Below, piece by piece: positions 40,316-49,083 of a stretch of DNA of 64,000 bases (positions are counted from its first letter, which is position 1; every line of letters starts with the position of its first letter). Made by a program: the position numbers and the translations under genes. Below the pieces are notes generated by a model. The model was given only the letters and a program-made list of their open reading frames with translations, was not told the origin of the DNA and searched no databases. The DNA is taken from positions 26,344 to 90,343 of the forward strand of contig CASFTV010000014.1 of NCBI GenBank assembly GCA_949297765.1. The letters are read 5' to 3'. Origin of the DNA: an uncultured bacterium (GTDB taxonomy: Bacteria > Verrucomicrobiota > Lentisphaeria > Victivallales > UBA1829).

Positions 40316-41215
40316 TCAGGAATTGTGCTCCTGTCTGTTTTTCAGACGGAACTGCCCCGGCGGAAGCCCGAAGTGCCGATGAAAGGCCGATGTGAAGAAC
40401 GGGGTGCTCTGGTATCCGCATTGAAGAGTGATCTCATCCACAAGATGATCGGTTTTCTGGAGCAGGAAGGCGGCGTGTTCCATCCGCATGGTGCGCAGGA
40501 CTCCGGAGAACGTGTCTCCGGCATACTGGCGGAACAGGCGCGAGAGATAGCCGGGATTCAGCTGAAAATGGCGCGCAGTTTCTTCTCTTGTCAGCGGAAG
40601 CTCGAAATTCTCTGAGAGATACTGCTTGATTTCCAGAAACTTCCGTTCGGCTTTCCCGATGTTGGCGGGCGAGTCCGCCGCGAGGAAATCGCGGGTCAGA
40701 CGGAAAATGGCGCGTGCCAGATCGGCTCCTGCCGTTTCGTCGGTCACCTTTCCGAGCAGACGGAGCAGATCGTTCAGCAGCGGAGTCGGCGCCGCATCCG
40801 TATGATAGAAATGCACGCAGGCCGGACGCTGTCCGCTTCCGTCCGGACGGGAGTGATCGACATAGGTGCAGCGAAGGAATCCTGCCGTATAGACCAGACA
40901 GAACAGTTCGTGCGGCGAATCCCAGAGCGGCAGTTTCCAGACCTCCGGCGGAGTGAACAGAACCTCTCCGCTCCGGAAATGGCTTTCGCAGAGTTCTTGT
41001 CTATTCCCGTAAATCAGATGTTTGACGCCGGAGAGGGGAAGGTCGAAGACATATTTCGGATAGACCTCCACGCATTCGTGCGGAGTCGGCGCCGGTTTCG
41101 GCCGGGAGATGGCCAGCGTTTTGACCGGCGCCGTCTGGAGCACATAATCCAGAAGAGTGATGAAATCCGCCCGGGAAAAATCCCGGATTCCGAGTCTGGC
41201 TGCAGTTTCTCCCAT
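40316..41215 (-). CDS. AraC-family transcriptional regulator
   Basis: This 299-residue regulator has a sensor half (SGEVLFTPPEVWKLPLWDSPHELFCLVY) and an AraC DNA-binding domain (REETARHFQLNPGYLSRLF; VDEITLQCGYQSTPFFTSAF; FGLPPGQFRLK). The ATG at 41215 has a CGGAG site; an upstream Met at 41341 would cross the promoter region and is rejected. It is divergent from the six-hairpin glycosidase operon at 41340 with overlapping promoters, so it most likely controls that operon. Confidence 0.88.
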   Translation of the reverse strand: MGETAARLGIRDFSRADFITLLDYVLQTAPVKTLAISRPKPAPTPHECVEVYPKYVFDLPLSGVKHLIYGNRQELCESHFRSGEVLFTPPEVWKLPLWDSPHELFCLVYTAGFLRCTYVDHSRPDGSGQRPACVHFYHTDAAPTPLLNDLLRLLGKVTDETAGADLARAIFRLTRDFLAADSPANIGKAERKFLEIKQYLSENFELPLTREETARHFQLNPGYLSRLFRQYAGDTFSGVLRTMRMEHAAFLLQKTDHLVDEITLQCGYQSTPFFTSAFHRHFGLPPGQFRLKNRQEHNS

Positions 41216-41248
41216 GGAAATCTCCGAAAAGGTAACAATCCAGTAAGC

Positions 41249-41295
41249 AATATAACATCGCAGATATTGCTTTTCAAGCGGGTTCAGAGTATAAT
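41249..41295. promoter_or_regulatory. Overlapping divergent promoters
   Basis: Plus strand: TTGCTT (41267-41272), 17 bases, TATAAT (41290-41295) for the gene at 41340. Minus strand: TTGAAA (41277-41272), 17 bases, TATATT (41254-41249) for the AraC gene at 41215. The two -35 boxes overlap, so one bound regulator could affect both. Confidence 0.75.
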
Positions 41296-41339
41296 TCAGA
41301 GGATGGAAAGTTCGGAAAATTTTGCGGAAGGGAGAAAAC

Positions 41340-42965
41340 ATGAAAAATCATCTGCCGGGAAGTTTTGTCGCCGTCGGGAAGATTCCGTATGCGATGACTT
41401 CGTATCATAAGGATCCGCTGTCGCTTCTGTTCGGAATGTGCGCCGGAGCCATGCAGTGGAACAACCGCGTGTTCCTGTACGGCGACCGGATGGTGCGCGT
41501 CAATTTGAATTGGATCCGAGATTACATGCTGACGCTCAAGGGGTTCCGGTATACCGAGCGCGATCTGACCAGCTTCCCCGACCTGCTGCTGGAAAAACAG
41601 CATGAGAAGGGTTTTTTCTATGAGATCATCGCCCCGGTTTCGGATCTTCATTCCGGACGCCCGTTCCAAAGCCGCGACGGACGGACTATTCAGATCTCCA
41701 GCCCGGAATGCTGCTATTATGAAGAGGGAATGGATTTCGGCCTCTGCCGTCTGGAGCTGGAGGCGGATGTCGAATACCTGATGGTCGAGGGCGCCTACAT
41801 GATCTGGCAGGCGACCGGTGACGACGCATGGCTTGAACGGAATCTTCCCCGTCTGGAAAAAGGACTCCGGTATCTCACCTCCGATCCGCTCCGCTGGGAC
41901 TCCGGATACGGACTGGTCAAACGTCCGCGGACTCTCGATACTTGGGATTTCCTCGACCGGGAGAGTTCCAGCCATGAACGTTCCGTTTTCCCGGATGATC
42001 CCATGGGAATTTTTCACGGGGACAACACCGGCCTCTTCAATGCAAAGCTGCTGATGGCCAGGATGTTGCGATTTTTAGGCAAGGACTCCGCCGCACAGCG
42101 GCACGAGGAGGAGGCGGCTTCCCTGAGAGAACGGATCATGAAGAATCTCTGGAATGGACACTTCTTCCGGCATTTCCTTCCGCTGGACCCGGTCGATTAC
42201 GGCGTCGACGAGGCGCAGCAGATGAGCCTTTCCAACGCCTATGCGCTGAACCGCGGCATTCTGACTCTGGAGGAGCGGAGACACATCATCGACGCCTATC
42301 GGGCGATGCGGGAACGGTACGGCGGAGAACTCGACGATTTCCGCAATCTGGAACCGCCGTATCCGTGTTTCAAGGGGATGAAAGCCGGTGCCTATGTGAA
42401 TGGCGCGCTTGCTCCGTTCGTCGCGGGACAGCTTGCGCTCGGCGCGTTCGAATCCGGAATGGAGGAATACGGCGTCGATATTCTGAACCGTATGGGATGC
42501 AAGATGTTGCGCGATGGAAAGATCGCTTTCCTCTATGACTGGGAAGGAAACGATATCGGCGGCGGCCCGCGCTGCTGGTGCGGTGCGGAACTGCTGAACG
42601 CGGAGTGCTCCGGACTGGCCGGCGTGGTCGATCAGGAAAAACTCTTCCGCAAGGTTATGATCTCTCCCCGCTTTGCCGCCGCTGGGGAAAAACGGGCGCA
42701 TGTCCGGCTGGAATATACCGCATCCGGTGCTTTTGCCGAATATGATTACCGCTTTGATCCGGAGAAGTGCATTTTCCGTTTCGAACTTCTTTCCCGCCAT
42801 GAACAGACAACGGTCAGAATTTATATTCCTTCAAATCTATCTCCTTGCGCTGCAAGGATAAATAGAAAAGAAACGCCGGTTCGGACAGAGCGGGTCGGAA
42901 CGAGTCTGTATGTCGTGGCGGACTCGTTCCCGTCCGGCGGTCTTCTGGAAATTGTCTGCCGATGA
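41340..42965 (+). CDS. Six-hairpin (alpha/alpha)6-barrel glycosidase-like protein
   Basis: This 541-residue protein has no signal peptide and shows the repeating helical pattern of (alpha/alpha)6 barrels (YMIWQATGDDAWLERNLPRLEKGLRYL; LFNAKLLMARMLRFLGKDSAAQRHEEEAASLRERI). That pattern is common to GH63, GH78, GH94 and GH15-like enzymes. The C-terminal 110 residues form a beta domain, as in GH78 rhamnosidases. Conserved acidic segments such as YGVDEAQQMSLSNAYAL and the aromatic GGGPRCWCGAELLNAE could line the active site. A GGAAGGGAG site and a near-consensus promoter precede the ATG. Its stop overlaps the permease start (ATGA), which suggests that the imported substrate is handled by this enzyme in the cytoplasm. 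The family is not certain. Confidence 0.75.
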   Translation: MKNHLPGSFVAVGKIPYAMTSYHKDPLSLLFGMCAGAMQWNNRVFLYGDRMVRVNLNWIRDYMLTLKGFRYTERDLTSFPDLLLEKQHEKGFFYEIIAPVSDLHSGRPFQSRDGRTIQISSPECCYYEEGMDFGLCRLELEADVEYLMVEGAYMIWQATGDDAWLERNLPRLEKGLRYLTSDPLRWDSGYGLVKRPRTLDTWDFLDRESSSHERSVFPDDPMGIFHGDNTGLFNAKLLMARMLRFLGKDSAAQRHEEEAASLRERIMKNLWNGHFFRHFLPLDPVDYGVDEAQQMSLSNAYALNRGILTLEERRHIIDAYRAMRERYGGELDDFRNLEPPYPCFKGMKAGAYVNGALAPFVAGQLALGAFESGMEEYGVDILNRMGCKMLRDGKIAFLYDWEGNDIGGGPRCWCGAELLNAECSGLAGVVDQEKLFRKVMISPRFAAAGEKRAHVRLEYTASGAFAEYDYRFDPEKCIFRFELLSRHEQTTVRIYIPSNLSPCAARINRKETPVRTERVGTSLYVVADSFPSGGLLEIVCR

Positions 42966-43846
42966 TTGCGGGTGTTGTTCTGCTGATCCTGACCGGCGGG
43001 TGCTGGATCGGAATTGCGGTCGCCGTGGAGAAGGCTGCGCGGGAACGGCTGGATCTGGATTTTATTCAGTTCGCATCGGCGGCGCTGATCGTGCTTGCCG
43101 CTGTTGCGGTGATGCTGTTTCGCCCGCCGCTGGAAGGCGGATGGCGGCAGAATCTCCCGATCTGCGGATTCGTCTTTGCGGCCGGATGCTGCAACTATCT
43201 GATGCTGAAGCTGATGCGGCGTGCGATGCGGATGGGAAACTGCGGCGCGGTATGGGGGATTGCGCAGAGTGCGATGATTTGTCCGTTTATGATGGGAATG
43301 GTGCTGTTCGGGGTGGAGCCGACGCCGGGGCGTCTGATTGGAATCTCTCTGGTTCTGTGCGGGATCCTGCTGTTCAGCCGTCGGAAAAGCGGACACAGAG
43401 GTTGCGCCTCCTGGCGCTGGCTGCTGCCGACATTCGCATCCTTTGCCGCATCCGGAATGGCCCAGTGTTTCGCCAATCTCCCGTCCTACTGGAGAGAATG
43501 TGCGATGAGCAGTGAACTGAGAGCGTGTCTGGTTCAGGTCGGTACAATGGCGGCGTTCGGTGCCGGATTGCCGTTCCGGAAAAGAAAACTGCGTCCGTCC
43601 GGCACATGGAATACGGTCTTCCTTCTGGCCGCGGTTCAGATCCTGGCGCTGTTCTTTTTCTTTTACCGCGGACTGAACATCGTTGCGGAGCACGGTTGCG
43701 GTTCGATCGGTTATCCGGTCGCTCAGGGATGCAGCATTGCCGGATTCCTGATGTTTGAAGGCGTATTCCGCCGGGAAGGCTTCTCCCTCCTGTCGTGGGG
43801 CGCCGCCGCTTCCATCTGTGCGGGAATTTTCCTGCTGGTGCTTTGA
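42962..43846 (+). CDS. DMT/EamA-like multi-pass membrane permease
   Basis: This 294-residue protein is almost entirely hydrophobic, with about 10 predicted membrane helices (for example MIAGVVLLILTGGCWIGIAV, FIQFASAALIVLAAVAVML, SWGAAASICAGIFLLVL). Two halves of similar layout fit the drug/metabolite transporter superfamily, which includes RhaT-type sugar permeases. It overlaps the stop of the six-hairpin glycosidase (ATGA), so the pair is coupled. It is the only transporter visible in the window. A sugar or oligosaccharide substrate is likely from context. No substrate motif can be read. Confidence 0.8.
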   Translation: MIAGVVLLILTGGCWIGIAVAVEKAARERLDLDFIQFASAALIVLAAVAVMLFRPPLEGGWRQNLPICGFVFAAGCCNYLMLKLMRRAMRMGNCGAVWGIAQSAMICPFMMGMVLFGVEPTPGRLIGISLVLCGILLFSRRKSGHRGCASWRWLLPTFASFAASGMAQCFANLPSYWRECAMSSELRACLVQVGTMAAFGAGLPFRKRKLRPSGTWNTVFLLAAVQILALFFFFYRGLNIVAEHGCGSIGYPVAQGCSIAGFLMFEGVFRREGFSLLSWGAAASICAGIFLLVL

Positions 43847-43936
43847 TTTGAAAAGGAGATCAAGGAAGAAACAGTGAAAAATATGAATTTACTGAAATCT
43901 TTCTGTTCAGAGAGGATTGAAAAAAAGGAGAGAACA

Positions 43937-44734
43937 ATGAAGAACGAGGATCTCATGGCGGTGAGAAAACAGGAGTTTTCTCTGATAGAACTTCTGGTTG
44001 TAATTGCGGTCATTGCCATTCTTGCGGGAATGCTTCTTCCCGCGCTGAATGCCGCCCGCGAGAAGAGCAAAGGGATCAGCTGCATCAACAATCTGAAGCA
44101 GACCTCGCTGATGCTGAGCATTTACGGAAACGATCACGATGGAAAAATCCTGATGTGGCAGAAAGCGGACAGCAGTTACTACGGACATTATCTGGTCCGG
44201 AGCGGAATGATCGTGAACTACCGGATGGACGGGAGTGAAAAGAACTCGAAAACCCGTTCGGTGATGTGCCCTTCGCTCCAGCTGACGGTAGGGAGGGATC
44301 CATTCAGCCCGATTCAGCAGATCTACGGCACCACTCATGCAAGCGCCAACGCCAGCTATCAGAAGACATTCAATGATGCATATTTTCTGGAGGGGGATAC
44401 GGATGCGACAAAAGCGTTTGTGCTGATTCCGTCCCGGATGAAGAACTCCTCGTCGTTTACCTGGCTGTTTGATTCGATTATGCCGACGGATCCGGCCGGA
44501 TATACGGTTCCGAGTACAGCGGTGCTCTGGTATGATTACGACGGATCTTCCGGAGGGTTTCATTTCCGTCATTCGGGGAATGCGAGCATCCTTTACGGCG
44601 ATGGACATGTCATGGCACGGAAACCCGCCTCTCTTCTGTTTGAATATCTGAAGAACGGCGCCTCTCCGAACGGGTTTTTGACCTCGGGCGGAGTCTACCG
44701 TCTCGCGGACCGCTCGCAGCATGCGGTTTTCTGA
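43937..44734 (+). CDS. Pseudopilin with DGH motif
   Basis: The 265-residue protein starts at ATG 43937 with AAGGAG six bases upstream. The prepilin segment [17 protein letters not shown] has Glu before the Phe (not Gly) and Glu at +5; [18 protein letters not shown] follows. The tail has [19 protein letters not shown]. An in-frame GTG at 43874 with its own AAGGAAG site would add 21 residues ([14 protein letters not shown]...). Both starts are possible, but the nearer ATG has the better site. It is the last gene of the six-hairpin/permease operon and the only pilin here not directly beside a secreted glycosidase. Confidence 0.85.
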   Translation: MKNEDLMAVRKQEFSLIELLVVIAVIAILAGMLLPALNAAREKSKGISCINNLKQTSLMLSIYGNDHDGKILMWQKADSSYYGHYLVRSGMIVNYRMDGSEKNSKTRSVMCPSLQLTVGRDPFSPIQQIYGTTHASANASYQKTFNDAYFLEGDTDATKAFVLIPSRMKNSSSFTWLFDSIMPTDPAGYTVPSTAVLWYDYDGSSGGFHFRHSGNASILYGDGHVMARKPASLLFEYLKNGASPNGFLTSGGVYRLADRSQHAVF

Positions 44735-44736
44735 GA

Positions 44737-44767
44737 GAGAAAAAACGCTTTCAGAAACGTTTTTCTC
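44737..44767. terminator. Hairpin between convergent operons
   Basis: GAGAAAAAACG (44737-44747) pairs with CGTTTTTCTC (44758-44767) with one bulged A, between the pilin stop at 44734 and the stop of the GH39-like gene at 44846. On the plus strand it resembles a terminator whose stem itself contains the T-run. Confidence 0.55.
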
Positions 44768-44845
44768 CCCCGGTTGTTGTCGTCCGGAGATCGGCCATGA
44801 GGAGCGGAGCATCCGGACGGCGATCTCAATTTGACACCGTTCTCC

Positions 44846-46426
44846 TTATGCTTCGTTTTTGATTTCATCGAAAATGGAGAGATCCGCAAGAAGCAGCGGA
44901 CAGTCCGTCACGGGAAAATTCCGGATGCAAAGCGTTCCATTGAAGTTGCTTCCGTCGGATGTGGTCTCCAGAAGCTCTTTCGGAAGAAGCCAGACATTCC
45001 GTCGGATGGGATCCAGAACGACCGGATGTTCCGGTTTTTCCGACTCATCCATCAGCATGTAGATTGATCCGCGGACGGTCGCTGCGGAAAGTTCGACATG
45101 TTCCGGCGTCCAGAACGCAAAGACCGCTTTTCCGCTGCGCCGGAATGCGTGCGCTTCAATCCGGTAGGGCATGCGCGGTTCGAAGGCCTGCCAGTTCCCG
45201 GGACGGAATGCGCAGAAATTATCCGGAGCATTCTCCAGTCCATCCAGCAGAAATCCCATTGCCTGCATTGCATAGTAGGCAAGTTTTCCGCAGTTGTTCT
45301 TTGCGTCGATGACGCCGTAGTACTGGTCGCGCCCGTCGGGATAGTAGCAGAGAAAATCCGTGACCGTGAAGATGGAGCTCAGTTCCGCTCCGCAGGCAAG
45401 ATCGGTCAGATTGCGCCGGACCAGATACTTCGCCTGCGCCAGTTCTGTCGGGAAGGAAAAAAGACTGGATTTTCCGCTGGCGCGGCCGCTTTCTCCCTGC
45501 CAGAAATGGAGTTTTTTTGCCGGATCGGAAGGAATCAGGTTCGCCCGGAGGTTCGCAACCCGGGCTTCGATGAACTCCTCCGGAACGGGTCCGTAAAAAT
45601 GATAGCTGAAAATGTCAATATGATCGGCCAGTTTGTTTTTCCCGAGCGCTTTGATGTAGCTGGTGGCTGTCTGGGCAACATCGGCAATGATCTGCGCATC
45701 GGGAATTTCGGAGCGGATCACTTCTGCTGTCCGGGCGACAAATTCCGTGTAGTCCTTCGCCTTTTCCTCCAGAGACATCGTCTCCCGGAGCGGAATGCCG
45801 TTGTGGGTCCAGAAGGCCTCCGGCTCATTCCAGATCTCAAAAAAGCGGACTCGGCCACGGAAATGACGGCAGAGCGCCCGGACATAGGAAAACCATGCCC
45901 GCATTCCTTTTTCCCCATGATAAAGAGGAGTCTCTCCGACCCAGCCCCGCGCCCATCCGGGAACCATTTTCCCGTTCGCTTTCCTCCACGCCGCTTCATA
46001 CGCCTCCGCCGGGGTGTGAACCGGATGCCCGAAACTCAAACTGAACCAGGTTTCGATTCCAATCTCCGCAAGCGGATTCACCACGTCGTCCAGCCAGAGG
46101 AAATCATAGTGACCGGGAACTTTTTCACATTTCATCCAGCCCGTCTGGCAGCGTGCATACTTCACGCCGCTTTCCGCAAGAAAAGGAAAGGTTGCCCGCG
46201 GATCAAAGGTGTCCCGATCCAGCGTTTCAAAACCGATTCCCAGAATCGACCGTTTTACATCTCTGCTCTTCTTGGAGGGGAAACGACCCAGCCGTTCCGC
46301 TCCAGGAAAATGTTCCATCGGATCCTCCTGAAGATTGAAGTGATACGGGTCCGTCCAGAAATTCTTCTGCGGAACCGGTGGAACAATCCGGTCCGCCAAT
46401 CGTTCTTTCCACTCATGCAATCGCAT
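44846..46426 (-). CDS. GH39-like (clan GH-A) glycosidase, cytoplasmic
   Basis: This 526-residue protein is a paralogue of the enzyme at 12664. Shared blocks include GFETLDRDTFDP (65-76), YARCQTGWMKCEKVPG (90-105) and FFEIWNEPE with Glu201 as acid/base; FWQGESG gives Glu312 as nucleophile. It has about 50 extra N-terminal residues and an insert around 140-165. No signal peptide. The ATG at 46426 has GGAGGG 4 bases before; a Met at 46438 would place that site inside the gene. It is the last gene of the sugar-acid operon, 21 bases after the SDR gene, so the sugar it releases probably enters that pathway. Substrate unknown. Confidence 0.8.
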   Translation of the reverse strand: MRLHEWKERLADRIVPPVPQKNFWTDPYHFNLQEDPMEHFPGAERLGRFPSKKSRDVKRSILGIGFETLDRDTFDPRATFPFLAESGVKYARCQTGWMKCEKVPGHYDFLWLDDVVNPLAEIGIETWFSLSFGHPVHTPAEAYEAAWRKANGKMVPGWARGWVGETPLYHGEKGMRAWFSYVRALCRHFRGRVRFFEIWNEPEAFWTHNGIPLRETMSLEEKAKDYTEFVARTAEVIRSEIPDAQIIADVAQTATSYIKALGKNKLADHIDIFSYHFYGPVPEEFIEARVANLRANLIPSDPAKKLHFWQGESGRASGKSSLFSFPTELAQAKYLVRRNLTDLACGAELSSIFTVTDFLCYYPDGRDQYYGVIDAKNNCGKLAYYAMQAMGFLLDGLENAPDNFCAFRPGNWQAFEPRMPYRIEAHAFRRSGKAVFAFWTPEHVELSAATVRGSIYMLMDESEKPEHPVVLDPIRRNVWLLPKELLETTSDGSNFNGTLCIRNFPVTDCPLLLADLSIFDEIKNEA

Positions 46427-46447
46427 TTTTCCCTCCATTTGTTATTC

Positions 46448-47191
46448 TTACGGAGCAAAGTAGATTCCGCTGTTGATATTGACGGTTTCTCCGGTCATGG
46501 CGCCGCAGCGAATCGTGCTGACCGCAGCTTCCGCCACTTCCCTGGCCGTCGCGGCACGGTGGAGCGGAAAACGGGAAAGTTTCCGCTCAATCTCCTCGTC
46601 GGAAAGGCGCAGACGCATATTTTCCGTTTCCACCATCCCCGGGGCGAGCGTGTTGACCGTGATCCCGAAATCTCCGAGCTCCAGCGCCAGACAGCGCGTC
46701 AGCGCGTGCATGCCCGCTTTCGATACGGCATACGGAAGAAGTCTCTCTTCCATCCCGATATGCGCCTGGACACTGGAAACATTCAGGATCCGTCCCCAGC
46801 GCTGTTGTTTCATCCCTTCCCGGACAGCCTGCGCACAGAGATAAGCTCCGGTCAGATTGACGTTCAGAAGATGATTGAACCAGACGCCGTCGCTCATTTC
46901 CGGCGGACGCCGGTAAGGATCCTGGCGGGCGTTGTTGACCAGAATATCAATCCCCGCATTCCCGATTTTTTCCCGTACTTCCGCTTCGTTTGTGATGTCG
47001 CAGATCAGCTGTTCCGCGACAAATCCCTTTTCCCGCAGCACGCGGCAGACCGTTTCCGCCTTTTCCGGGGAGTGCGCGCAGTTGATCAGCACCTGGCATC
47101 CCTGTTCCGCGAGCGCCTCCGCAATGGCGCGTCCGAGCCCCTGCGCCGATCCGGTGACCAGCGCCCGTTTTCCTGTCAGTTCATCCGACAT
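46448..47191 (-). CDS. Short-chain dehydrogenase/reductase
   Basis: This 247-residue classical SDR has TGSAQGLG (13-20) for NAD(P), NVSSVQAHIG with the catalytic Ser, YAVSK (Tyr-x3-Lys) and TVNTLAPGMVETEN. The usual NNAG motif reads NNAR, a small departure. AAGGAG lies 7 bases before the ATG at 47191, which is inside the end of the aldolase gene (11-base overlap). In this operon it could be a sugar or sugar-acid dehydrogenase that feeds the dehydratase, or it could oxidise a keto-deoxy acid. The order dehydratase, aldolase, dehydrogenase fits a De Ley-Doudoroff type pathway. The substrate is inferred only. Confidence 0.88.
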   Translation of the reverse strand: MSDELTGKRALVTGSAQGLGRAIAEALAEQGCQVLINCAHSPEKAETVCRVLREKGFVAEQLICDITNEAEVREKIGNAGIDILVNNARQDPYRRPPEMSDGVWFNHLLNVNLTGAYLCAQAVREGMKQQRWGRILNVSSVQAHIGMEERLLPYAVSKAGMHALTRCLALELGDFGITVNTLAPGMVETENMRLRLSDEEIERKLSRFPLHRAATAREVAEAAVSTIRCGAMTGETVNINSGIYFAP

Positions 47192-47828
47192 GGCCGATCT
47201 CCTTGAAATGAAGTTCAATCTGTTTGCCGATTCCATTCCAGTCGTTCCGCTCCACCAGCTCCCGCGGGAAGAGAGATGCGCCCGCTCCGACCGCCGCGGC
47301 TCCCGTCGCCAGCATGGAACGAACGGTCGCCGGATTCACGCCTCCTGTTACAAGAAACGGAATATGCGACAGCGGCGCCATCACCGTCTTCACATAAACT
47401 TCTCCCCCCGGGAGAATCGGAAAGAGCTTTACCATCTCCGCGCCCGCCTCCCATGCCGCCAGAATCTCATTCGGCGTAAACGCGCCCGGGATAGCGGCAA
47501 TTCCCCGTCTGTGCGCGGTTTCGATTACAGGACGCGAAGTCGCCGGCGAGACCAGAAATTCCGCGCCCGCCTCTGCCGCACTCTCCGCCATCGGAACGCT
47601 CAGCACCGTCCCCGCGCCGATGTGGAGGAACGGAAACTCCCTCCGGATTTCCCGGAGCGCGTCTCCGGTCGTTCGGAGCGTTTCCGGATCGGAGGGATCA
47701 AACGTAAGTTCCAGAAATTTTCCTCCCTGCGCGGCAAAGACCTCCGCACAGAGAAGAATTTTTTCCTTGGGAATCCGGCGCAGAATCCCGATCAGTCGCG
47801 TGTTTTTCAGCTCATCCGAAAGTTTCAT
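47181..47828 (-). CDS. KDPG/KDPGal-type aldolase
   Basis: This 215-residue protein belongs to the 2-keto-3-deoxy-6-phosphogluconate aldolase family. Lys134 in EMVKLFP is the Schiff-base lysine (Lys133 in E. coli Eda, from memory). GILRRIP (14-20), FLELTFD with Glu40, GAGTVL (71-76) and SPATSRPVIETAHRRGIAAI complete the pattern. The ATG at 47828 has an AAAGGA site and overlaps the dehydratase gene by 17 bases. It would cleave a 2-keto-3-deoxy sugar acid, or its 6-phosphate, to pyruvate and an aldehyde. No 2-keto-3-deoxy-sugar kinase is in the window, so the phosphorylated route would need one from elsewhere. Confidence 0.92.
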   Translation of the reverse strand: MKLSDELKNTRLIGILRRIPKEKILLCAEVFAAQGGKFLELTFDPSDPETLRTTGDALREIRREFPFLHIGAGTVLSVPMAESAAEAGAEFLVSPATSRPVIETAHRRGIAAIPGAFTPNEILAAWEAGAEMVKLFPILPGGEVYVKTVMAPLSHIPFLVTGGVNPATVRSMLATGAAAVGAGASLFPRELVERNDWNGIGKQIELHFKEIGHVG

Positions 47829-49002
47829 GTTCCAGTCCTTTGAAGTAATAAACGGTATCTCCTTTCGGCCGGATGTCGGTGACATTCCCCGTATAATGCC
47901 GCAGATTGCGCGGACGGTAAGGGTACTCCGACAGAACCGATTCATTCACTTCGATTCCGAGTCCGGGACGGTCGGGGATCCGGATGAACCCTTTCTCGAA
48001 TTCAACACATTCATTGGTGATGCGTTTCCGGAAACTTCCGTCCGTCAGCATGATTTCGTGGATCAGGAAGTTCGGCGTGCAGGCGGCCAGCTGGAGAATC
48101 GCCGCATTGGAGACCGGTCCGCTCGGGTTGTGGAATGATACCGGAATATGCTTCGCCTCCGCCATTGCGGCAATCTTTTTCGATTCGAACAGTCCGCCGG
48201 TATGGAAGATGTCCGGCTGGACAATGTCCACCGCATTTCTCGAGAAGAGATCGTCGAATCCGAATTTCGTGTAGACCCGCTCTCCGGCGGAGATCGGAAC
48301 GGGAGATCTGGAACGGATCTCTGCCAGAACAGAGAGATTGTCCGGCGGACACGGCTCCTCCATCAGCATGATTCCATACTGCCGGAGTTCCCGGGCGATC
48401 CGCAGAGCCGTATAGCCGTTGAAGCGCCCGTGGCACTCGATGAGCAGATCGACTTCCGCACCGACCGCGTCCCGGACTGCACCGACAATCGCCGACGCCA
48501 GATTCAACTCCCGGTTTTCCAGCGTCATGTGCGCTTTCCCGAACGGATCCCACTTCAGCGCCGTCACGCCCAGAGACACCGCTTTCCGCGCGGCGGCGGC
48601 AAACTCCTCCGGGGTCCGCGCTCCGACAAACCAGCCGTTGGCGTACATCCGTACAGAATCGCGCAGTTTTCCTCCCATCAGAGCGGAAACCGGTGCGTTG
48701 AAGTATTTCCCCGTGATGTCCCACATCGCCATTTCGATTCCGCTGATCGCGGACATGAGAACGGGGCCTCCTTTCCAGTAGATGTCGCGGTAGACCTCGA
48801 AGCACATCCGTTCGATTTCCCGCGGATCCCGCCCGACAATCCGGCGTTTCAGATCCTCCACGCATCCGGAGAGCGCCCCCTCCTGCGTTCCCAGCGATGC
48901 CTCTCCCCATCCGTGCAGACCCTCGTCGGTCTCCACTTTCAGAAAGGTCCAGTTCGTCCGGAACGCATCCATCACAAACGTTTTGATTTCCGTAATTTTC
49001 AT
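47812..49002 (-). CDS. Galactonate dehydratase-like enolase-superfamily protein
   Basis: This 396-residue protein is in the mandelate racemase/enolase superfamily. Likely metal ligands are Glu189 (ECHGRF), Glu215 (MEEPCPP) and Glu241 (SAGERVY), with His191 and His291 (SFHNPSGPVS) as catalytic bases. From memory, E. coli DgoD uses 183, 209, 235 with His185 and His285, the same spacing shifted by 6, except that the first ligand here is Glu and not Asp. It should dehydrate an aldonate such as galactonate, fuconate or another acid sugar. A GAGGGAAAG site precedes the ATG. It is the first gene of a four-gene operon, divergent from a PocR-AraC regulator. Confidence 0.9.
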   Translation of the reverse strand: MKITEIKTFVMDAFRTNWTFLKVETDEGLHGWGEASLGTQEGALSGCVEDLKRRIVGRDPREIERMCFEVYRDIYWKGGPVLMSAISGIEMAMWDITGKYFNAPVSALMGGKLRDSVRMYANGWFVGARTPEEFAAAARKAVSLGVTALKWDPFGKAHMTLENRELNLASAIVGAVRDAVGAEVDLLIECHGRFNGYTALRIARELRQYGIMLMEEPCPPDNLSVLAEIRSRSPVPISAGERVYTKFGFDDLFSRNAVDIVQPDIFHTGGLFESKKIAAMAEAKHIPVSFHNPSGPVSNAAILQLAACTPNFLIHEIMLTDGSFRKRITNECVEFEKGFIRIPDRPGLGIEVNESVLSEYPYRPRNLRHYTGNVTDIRPKGDTVYYFKGLEHETFG

Positions 49003-49025
49003 TCTTTCCCTCGCTCTTTTTTTAT

Positions 49026-49060
49026 ATTATACTTGAAACCTCTGAAAAAATATATATATT
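49026..49060. promoter_or_regulatory. Divergent promoter region of the sugar-acid operon and PocR-AraC gene
   Basis: Plus strand: TTGAAA (49033-49038), 16 bases, TATATT (49055-49060). Minus strand: TATAAT (49031-49026), weak -35, about 25 bases before the dehydratase start. The 81-base spacer leaves room for one shared operator. Confidence 0.55.
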
Positions 49061-49083
49061 TCATGCTGAAAAAGAGGGAGATC

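Noticed and set aside
11017..49002. A direct pathway link from the GH29 fucosidase to the sugar-acid operon
   Set aside because: A fuconate pathway would fit, but the genes are 32 kb apart with different regulators, and nothing in the sequence shows fucose specificity of the dehydratase.
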